From Dipteris shenzhenensis (lineage: Eukaryota; Polypodiophyta; Polypodiopsida; Gleicheniales): 64,000 nt of DNA. Location: NCBI GenBank assembly GCA_047967505.1, contig CM106541.1. One strand, given 5' to 3'. A program made the position numbers and the translations under genes. The notes under the pieces are model-generated. The model worked only from the letters and a program-made list of their open reading frames with translations. It was not told the DNA's origin and ran no database searches. Shown one piece after another: positions 57,241 through 64,000 of the stretch (position 1 is its first letter; the number at the start of each line of letters is the position of its first letter).

Positions 57241-57430
57241 TTAAACAATACACGTATGTGTTCGATAGTCATGAAACTTTGCAAGCACATATACCTTCAA
57301 ATTTTCCTATGGGTAAATCTTTGTTTCTATTTTATTCCTATTTGTTTTGGGCCATGGAAGCTAATTAACTTTAAGTTTGTCCATGGATTAATTTATCTAT
57401 TTAAGCTATGTCTAAGATGAGAGCACATTA

Positions 57431-57505
57431 TTCAAGAGGGTAGGATTCGAACCTACAATGTTGTATTTCCCACATGTGAGCCCTACCACTAAGATAGAGA
57501 GTGGA
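57431..57505 (-). tRNA. tRNA-like relic (pseudo-tRNA or SINE head)
   Basis: Minus strand. GTAGG-TTCGAAT-CCTAC forms a perfect T arm with the Pol III box B consensus GGTTCGAATCC (plus 57443-57453). About 35 bases upstream, TTAGTGGTAGGGC fits box A and a D arm. The anticodon arm does not fold convincingly and the acceptor stem is poor, so this is not a working tRNA gene. Confidence 0.35.
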
Positions 57506-57544
57506 AGAGCATACCTACTGCTAACTAAAATATTATAAATGGTC

Positions 57545-57862
57545 CCTCTTCCCTCTCCCTTTAGTAAGTGCCTTCTTCTTTAGAGCCCCCTTCAATCCCC
57601 CCCTCCCCCTTTAGCACGTGCCTTCTTCTTTAATGCCCCCTTCTTAAGTGCTCCCTCTTAATTGAAACTTCTCCCTTCCCCCTTTATCCCTTAGTTTACC
57701 TTCTTACCCCTCTTCTCTTCTCCACAACTAATTATTCAAAATTTCTTATTTTTTAATGTTATGGGGACATAGTTTAATCATGTGCTTCTCTCTTCCTTTT
57801 CACTCCTCTTCCTCATAACTAATTAATGGAAATTTCTTATTTTTCAATGTTATGGGGACATA
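57545..57862 (+). repeat. Two local tandem duplications
   Basis: TTTAG-A-GTGCCTTCTTCTTTA with CCCCCTTC occurs twice at about 57561-57596 and 57611-57645. TTTCTTATTTTT-AATGTTATGGGGACATA occurs twice at about 57741-57771 and 57831-57861, 90 bp apart. Confidence 0.8.
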
Positions 57863-60800
57863 CTTGCCATGTATGTTACACGTGTCAAGAATTTTTGCTT
57901 TTATAAATTTTAATTTTAATTGGAGCTATCAAAACTATGGTTTTACACTTTGATTGCATAGTTTATGTTATATCATTTGCAACGGCATACACTTTGTTTG
58001 ACTTTGACATCTGAATCAAAAGTAATGATCCCTAAAATTCTATATTTCGCTCAAATTTCACCTTAAGTGAACCTAGACCCTACACTTAGGATATTCCATG
58101 GGGTATTCATTGATGAAATGGCAAATGACCCATGCTTAATTGGAATTGGAAAAATAAAAATGTTTCTTAAAAAATTTAATTTTAAAGAGTCCCCCCTCTC
58201 TTGTAGAAGGTTGGCTACAGCTCCGCTACTTTCAACAAGCCCTTCATAAGGGAGGGAGAAAATATAGAATTTAAATTTGGGGAGACTTTTTTCGTGTATG
58301 ATTTTTCTTCCTCTCTTGCATCCCTTTACAAGGTAGGGGGAAAGAAAAACAAGTTTTAATTGGGAGGATGGAGAGGGGAACAAAAAATTATTTTTAGAGC
58401 CACAACCAATCCTCAAAGGGAAGGAAATTATTTTTGAAAGGAAAAATACCCCCCCTTTTCAAATCCCTTTTTAAGTTTAGAGTTAGGGTAACCTGTGTAC
58501 ATAGGGCCAAGAAAAAACATATACGAGACCCTCACTTCTCCATTCGCTCATTATATCCTATTTTTTGGATATTGGATGGAAAGTAGATGGGAAATGTTTC
58601 TTTTACTTTTTCAGGGCTAGTTTTAGCCTACACCACCCCCACTTCAACGGGCTACAAGAGAGAGGACGAGGAGGTATTTTTCTGCTCTTTCCCCCTTACA
58701 AAGGACTGCCTATAAGAGTCAAATACCCGTCTTAATGGATGACTAAGAGACAATTACTTGTAGACGAAGAAGAAGCTAGCGGTAAAGAAGCTAATCCAGT
58801 AACAGAGGAAGATCCTGAGAGGAATGGAGAGAGATCACAAAAGAAGGCCGATGTAAAGAGAGAACGGAGGCAAGTAACTGATGATTGTGAGGGATGACGA
58901 CAAGAAGAAAAGATGAGAGGATGGAGGGAGGAAGTGGATGCTCGTGAGAAAGGACAAAGGGAGGAGGATGGAGAGTATGGCGTTATACTTAACGAAAATT
59001 GAAGAGATTACGTGTGAAACGCAAACATGACCATACTTATACTTGGATTTGGCCATCATTAAGCAATTCAATTATATTTGTAAACTCTCTGATAGCTATT
59101 TCCTTGATCTCAAGCGTGTTTCCCCTCTTAAATAATTACTGCAATGCATCTCTTCTACATATTCCAAGTACATGAAGAATGGATATTATATTGTTAAAGC
59201 CACAAAGGCTAGGAGGGCATTATTAGATCCTGGAAAGGCCTTTGTTTCTTGTATGGTCCATCCAGTTCCTGTTTTGACAAAAGAACTACCAATGTGAACA
59301 AGAACAACAATGGGCACCAAATGGGTAAAATTCTGGGCAATTGCTTTTTTCCTCTCTCCTTCAACACTGACAATCGGATCATATAGAGAAACTGGATCTT
59401 AATCTCTAGAAATTACAGAAAGCCCTTAACACTTGACCTATGGACTTGGGTAAGTAACAACCAAAAGAAATACTTGCAAGCCCTTAGTGGGAGATAATTG
59501 TCACAGCTCCTCGTGTGGGATATACCCTTCATAGCTCCATAGACACCTTTAAACTTTTCTCCCCAGCCCCAATGGACAAAGTCTTGTAACCAAAAGCCAT
59601 GAAAAACCAGCACAACATAAATAGTGTACAAGGTCAACAATTTTTTTCAGACCGAATCTTGTGCACAGATGAAAAAGAATATAATTTACCAATAGAATTC
59701 ACAAACAAATATTATTACAATGCAGCTGAAAAGACAAAACTGTGATAGTTCAAGAGCTATCACAAGCTGCGTCCAACACAAAATGAAAAACCAAACATTT
59801 ACATTGGTTAAAACAAATTAGATACCGTCAAGCATTCTGCACACAGACGTAAATGAGGGAGACAATCAGGAGCAGAAAGTGGACTACCATGACGAGGCTT
59901 AACGGCATGATGGCAGTGTAATGCCATGACAGACAATAGCCAACACCACATATATAACTATTAAAATAAGGAAAATTAACGCCAACCTGCAAACAACAAG
60001 ACTACATCATGAGGAATTTGTGATTTTAGCAATGAAACAGGCAAAAAGAAGGAAATCGAATAAAGCACAGACAACATATTGTTTGATGGTGAACTACAAG
60101 CCAGACACCAAAGTGTAGTAAGAATGGCAAGAAATTGCAATCCAATGAGCAGCCTGTCTCTGAGAAACTTAGACCAACATACTAAAAAAACCTCCTAAAA
60201 ATAGTGTATCGCTGAACTAGCTTTGCCTTCCTTATTTACAAGGAAAATGCTTCTTCAAAATGAGGGTGATGAAATTGAAGAAAACATTCAGAAGGATGCA
60301 AGTGTTGCTAGAAAGGACACCAAAAACATGAGCTAAAACGTTGGTCGATTTACAACCAAGTGTTGCTATCATACACAAAAATTAAAACGCGCCAGGCCAA
60401 AGGGCCTTTTAATTTGGTGTGATTCCGTTATATTGTGTTCAGCAGAAATCCTCTCAGTGTGAGTACCAACCTCGTAAGTTCTGTTCTGCACTTTAAACTC
60501 ACTCATTGATATTTTTCAATAAAACTTCAGAAAATGCGTGCTTTTTCCCATTAACTCCTGTGAAGTAGATCACCTGGACAAACAATGTCTGAAGAGTATA
60601 TTGAATTTTTTCCTGAATCGAATTTGTGCTTCTAAAAACAATGCTGTTTCTAACAGCAAAGGGCCAATGCCAGTGTATAGAGGGTCTCCTCAGGCAACAT
60701 TGTCCAGAAGGCTGGCCTCTAGCGATACTCGGCATGCAGACCACATGGAAGAATAGCACTACTGCAGTGCAGCATTGGCCCAGTCGCCAGCAGGGGCAGC

Positions 60801-61285
60801 TGGCTAACCAGCACCAAGCAAAGTGAGTCATATAGTCGGCCAGCCACAAGTCAGCCATATCAACCCTCCTGCCTCAGCCAGCAGCACATCTTCTAACAAG
60901 CATTGTCCAGCCTTCACAGTGCAGTCACTCAATAGTTGCAAGCAAATGTTTGCAAACCCTTTGCTTCAGTACCCTGTTTGAGACAATCGTGGTACCTACA
61001 AAATACTTGCTGTTTTCTGAGACACAACATTTCCCTTACTACCTGCTATTTAAATACAAGCACTAGGCACTCTTCAAAGAATGCGTTACACAGAAACTAG
61101 GAACTAGAAACACCTTTGTCTGCCATTATTGAGCCTCCAATCTCCGATTCAGATCCTTCAGAAATACATCAGCATGAGACAATCATGAATTCAGGTGTCC
61201 ACAGCTTTGTATTATGGCCTGGAAATAAAACAGCAGCAAAAGGGCCATAATGATGGCACAACATTAAAAAATGCAATGCATAAAT
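57863..61285. other. No gene recognised
   Basis: Scattered open frames on both strands, the longest 119 codons at 60499-60858 on minus, without family motifs or exon structure I can defend. It may include non-coding parts of the hAT element whose transposase remnant follows. Confidence 0.45.
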
Positions 61286-61289
61286 ATCT

Positions 61290-61885
61290 AAGTCCAAACA
61301 ATAAGTGGCCATGCTCACTCTTGCTCAAGTGTCACTGCCTCTTCGTCTTCATCATCATCTTCTTCACCCTGTGGATCTCCCCGTACGCCATTGCCTTCTG
61401 ATGATGCCCCATCAAATGTGAAGTGCATTTCATCAGCAGCTGCACCAGCACAGATGTCCTCTGCAAGCTCCTCCCGAACCTGCTCCACAACGAGCATCCT
61501 GCCCTCATCTTTCTCCTCTCAATGGCCACTATTGTGACCTCACTCTTATCGAAACCCCGAATAGATTGTTATAAATGTACACAAACCTCTCCACATTAGC
61601 TGCCTTCAATCTATTCCTCTTCTTGGTATGAATCAATGAGAACGTAGTCCAATTCCTCTTACATGGACAGGCAGGACTACATGGCAAGACCTTGCAACTC
61701 TGAAACACTTGCACCAAATGCTTCCCACCACTTCACTCCCATGTGCATCCTGGATTTCTCTTTGGCAAGTGGATGGATCCCTGATGCCTTGTTACACGGG
61801 AAGGCTTCAACAGGCCATAGTAGAGATTTGGCAGCAGCTTCTCTTGCCTCCCTACGATGGCTGGGCCAGCTGGGCAGCAACAGAA
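61290..61885 (-). pseudogene. hAT transposase C-terminus
   Basis: Minus strand. Order: KWWEAFGASVSELQGLAM, then the dimerisation domain CKRNWTTFSLIHTKKRNRLK and VERFVYIYNNL, ending in an acidic tail (GEEDDDEDEEAVTLEQE) before a stop at 61315. The WW..FG...P.LQ..A and ERNWS.F..IHTKKRNRL..E....LVY..YNL pattern is diagnostic of plant hAT transposases. At least three frame changes. Confidence 0.82.
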
Positions 61886-62335
61886 ATCCAGAGTATTAGC
61901 AAGGAGTTACAATCACATGCACTGCAGAGGAGACACGTCGCTTCCATAGAGGGACTCTTGGAGTAGGGCCTCCTAGTGCTTGCGAACAGGTACAAGAAGA
62001 GCAGCCTTGATCTTCAAGCTACAGAGAGTAGATAAAAGTTCTCTTACCACTCCTCCAGAGCACACTAGGTCCAATAGGGAGATAGGGTGACCAAGCAGTT
62101 CTTTCAGACCACAGGAGATTCTTGAGATGACCAATGTCTTTTACTACCAGATGTTTCGGCCAGAGGAGAAGACTCCATAGGTTCTTACAGCCCATGAGGC
62201 TGAGTGGGCACACACCCCTTTCTAGGCAATTATCCCTGGCAAGTCCTTTATGAGCATCCGCAAGTACTACACTTGTGTGGCAATGCGCACCTACATAGGA
62301 TGCCATCAACAACTTGGTGATATAATTTCCCATAT
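61886..62335 (-). pseudogene. Probable upstream part of hAT transposase
   Basis: Minus-strand frame 62019-62333 (104 codons) contains HLVVKDIGHLKNLLWSERTA, where the hAT core should lie, but no signature residue can be assigned. Continuity with the C-terminus on the same strand is the main reason for the call. Confidence 0.35.
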
Positions 62336-62539
62336 CAAACTATATTTCCAAGCCTTGATGGCTATTCACTCGTGTGGCAACACACACCTACATAGGATGC
62401 CATAAACACCTTGGTAATATAATTTCCCACCTATCAAACTATATTTCCAAGCCTTGATGGCTAGTTTCTAGCATTTGTTCACTGAGATAAATAATGGAGC
62501 ATATCATCAAACTATCTTGGTAAAGTTGAATGCAACGAG

Positions 62540-63070
62540 ATTGGACTCTAGTAGCTCAATGATCCAAGATAAACAATCAACTCTTGCATGTGACTTTATG
62601 ACAATATGAAAATTGAATTCTTGAAGCACCAACATCCATCTCACAAACCTGCCTCAAATAACCGTTTTGTTGATGAGATATAATAAAGCTTAATGATCCA
62701 CTGAAAAATGGACTAATTGCCCAATAAATAATGTCAGAATTTTGGCACACTGTATACCATACCAAGGGCTGGTACTATAGTTGCACTTGAGTTATGTCAT
62801 CAAGCAACTTGCATAGATAATCCATCTTCCCATCCAGTTGTACCAGAATAATTCCAATTGCATATCCGAAGGCATCCACTTGAACATGGAAAATGACACT
62901 CCATGTTGGTTGTCTAAGAATTATTATGTTTTAGGCATGTTTCTTCCAGATATGAAAGGCGATAGATAACTCAGATGTCCATTGAAACTTCACATCCTTT
63001 TTTGTAAGCTCATACAATAGAGTAACTATTTCAGCAAATTCTCAGGGCATGAGCAGACAATTGAATACCC
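62540..63070 (-). pseudogene. Ty3/gypsy RT-RNase H remnant
   Basis: Minus strand: YELTKKDVKFQWTSE (RT end), IFHVQVDAFGYAIGIILVQL (RNase H strand 1, first Asp as in DASxxAxG), YSVPKF-HYLLGN and SHQQNGYLRQVCEMDV with a parallel frame giving the usual FRHYLLG..F....DH. Stops and shifts throughout. Confidence 0.75.
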
Positions 63071-63279
63071 TATTCCCAGACGAGCAGCTCATGGAGGCCC
63101 TTGAGGCCCTCTCACCGTAGAAGTGATGGCATGACCCCAACCTTCTTCAGGTCAAGGTGGTACCGTACATTGATACAATACATTTGGCACAAAAACCAAT
63201 ACATTGTGCCATATGGCAAAAAAATTTATGTTATGTCAGGGTCGCCATCTTGGTAAACTATTAATTTTTTTCTCAAAAA

Positions 63280-63320
63280 AGAGAAAAAGGGGCCGGGGGG
63301 GGAGGGGGGGGGGCGCGGGA
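63280..63320. repeat. Poly-G tract
   Basis: About 28 G or G-with-C bases in a row, containing runs of 8-10 G, next to an A-rich run. Confidence 0.9.
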
Positions 63321-63664
63321 AGGCCAAGGCATGAGCTGAAGGTTCAAGGGACGCTGCAGCAAACGCAAAATATAGGCAGCACACAAAGATATGTACAAAA
63401 GAGATACACTAGCGCATATAAAAACGCCTACAAAAAATTGTCGTACAGTGTACTGCATGAAACGTACAATGTTTATTGTGCGAAAAATTCCGTACGATAT
63501 GCATACCAGAACTACCATGCTTCAAGTCCTTTTGAAAGTGCATTCATGCTCCTCTGTGGATGGCCTTTCAAGAGATTTTTGATTCCCGTTTACTCCCCTA
63601 GTCTCGAAGTCAACGCTAGATCTGCCTGCTCCCGAAAGGAGACCATTCCGACATCCGTTAGTGA

Positions 63665-64000
63665 ACCCTAACCAGCTTCTTACAAGACCTTAGCCCGGTC
63701 TTGAGCTTGCAGCTGCGTCCCCATCTTGCACACATCATACATGACAATCAAATAGGCTTTGTTCAGTTTTGCAGCATCCTAGACAAAATGGTCACTTTTT
63801 GGGGGAGAATACATTAGGAGTCTCATCCTATTGCAGTCCTTCACTTGGATTTTGAGAAGGTGTACGATAGAGTGACCTTTTCTGGAGGGCACCATGAGGA
63901 GGATGAGCTTCTTGGAACATTGGATTTGGAAATTTGTGGCCATGTATATGGGAAGTACTAGTCAGATGCTTATCGGGGCCACATAAGGGAGGCAATCTCG
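63665..64000 (+). pseudogene. LINE (L1-type) reverse transcriptase, cut by window end
   Basis: Plus strand: KTLAR then, after a one-base shift, LSLQLRPHLAHIIHDNQIGF and SILDKMVTFWGRIH, a stop, then VLHLDFEKVYDRV, the FDKAYDxV-type motif with the first catalytic Asp. Downstream, in a shifted frame, MRRM-FLEHWIWKFVAMYMG follows. The order matches plant LINE RT motifs 1-3. It continues past 64000. Confidence 0.82.

Noticed and set aside
60499-60858. 119-codon minus-strand frame
   Set aside because: No motif, no exon structure, and competing frames on the opposite strand.

Overview
This is nuclear DNA of a land plant. It has plant-type short introns, an SDR gene of the phenylpropanoid/flavonoid reductase family, one exon of a plant GDAP2-like macro-domain gene, and a dense, old layer of Ty3/gypsy, Ty1/copia, hAT, LINE and MITE remnants. 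Almost every transposon is decayed by stops and indels, the spacers are AT-rich, and simple repeats (GA, CT, CA, TG/AG) are common. That pattern fits a large-genome fern, lycophyte, bryophyte or gymnosperm better than a compact angiosperm. I cannot name the species.

Layout. 1-3.1 kb: non-coding, with a degraded MITE. 3.15-4.7 kb: the best host gene, a DFR/ANR/CCR-like reductase in about six exons; its 3' end was not found and one exon junction is abnormal. 5-9 kb: decayed coding sequence on the minus strand, one MITE, a pair of 120-bp direct repeats and a Ty3/gypsy RNase H-integrase scrap. 9.19-10.3 kb: a tandem array of about 280 bp. 10.5-16.4 kb: a minus-strand Ty3/gypsy element (called G1 here) with LTR, primer-binding site, leader repeats, gag, RT and RNase H, hit by a MITE with an 8-bp target duplication. 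18.2 kb: GDAP2-like exon. 20.5-24.5 kb: plus-strand Ty3 relative (G2) with leader repeats, gag, protease and RT. 25-29.4 kb: decayed minus-strand coding of unknown type. 30.3-32.8 kb: minus-strand Ty3 (G3) with RNase H, integrase and then an aspartic protease domain. 33.2-35.3 kb: a plus-strand LTR of the G1 type and an inverted LTR fragment of a second family, L3. 35.3-41.5 kb: mostly unassigned. 41.5-45.6 kb: L3 LTR and primer site, C-rich and G-rich minisatellites, and another primer site. 45.6-47.27 kb: plus-strand Ty3 (G5) with integrase and then a protease-like domain. 47.27-53.39 kb: a unit bounded by short copia-like LTRs and holding one intact gag frame but no recognised pol. 53.7-54.9 kb: copia gag-PR-INT scrap. 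54.9-56.36 kb: an intron-containing tyrosine-recombinase gene fragment. 56.4-61.3 kb: small duplications and a tRNA-like relic. 61.3-63.1 kb: hAT transposase C-terminus and gypsy RNase H. 63.66-64 kb: LINE reverse transcriptase running off the edge.

How the pieces relate. G1, G2, G3, the LTR at 33.2 kb and probably G5 look like one Ty3 family: they share LTR, leader, RNase H or integrase sequence in overlapping pairs. Read together, the family appears to carry a protease upstream of RT and a second retropepsin-like domain downstream of integrase, joined to it by a conserved charged linker. That arrangement, seen in two independent copies on opposite strands, and the plant tyrosine recombinase are the two most interesting signals. 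All calls come from reading the sequence; no database search was possible.
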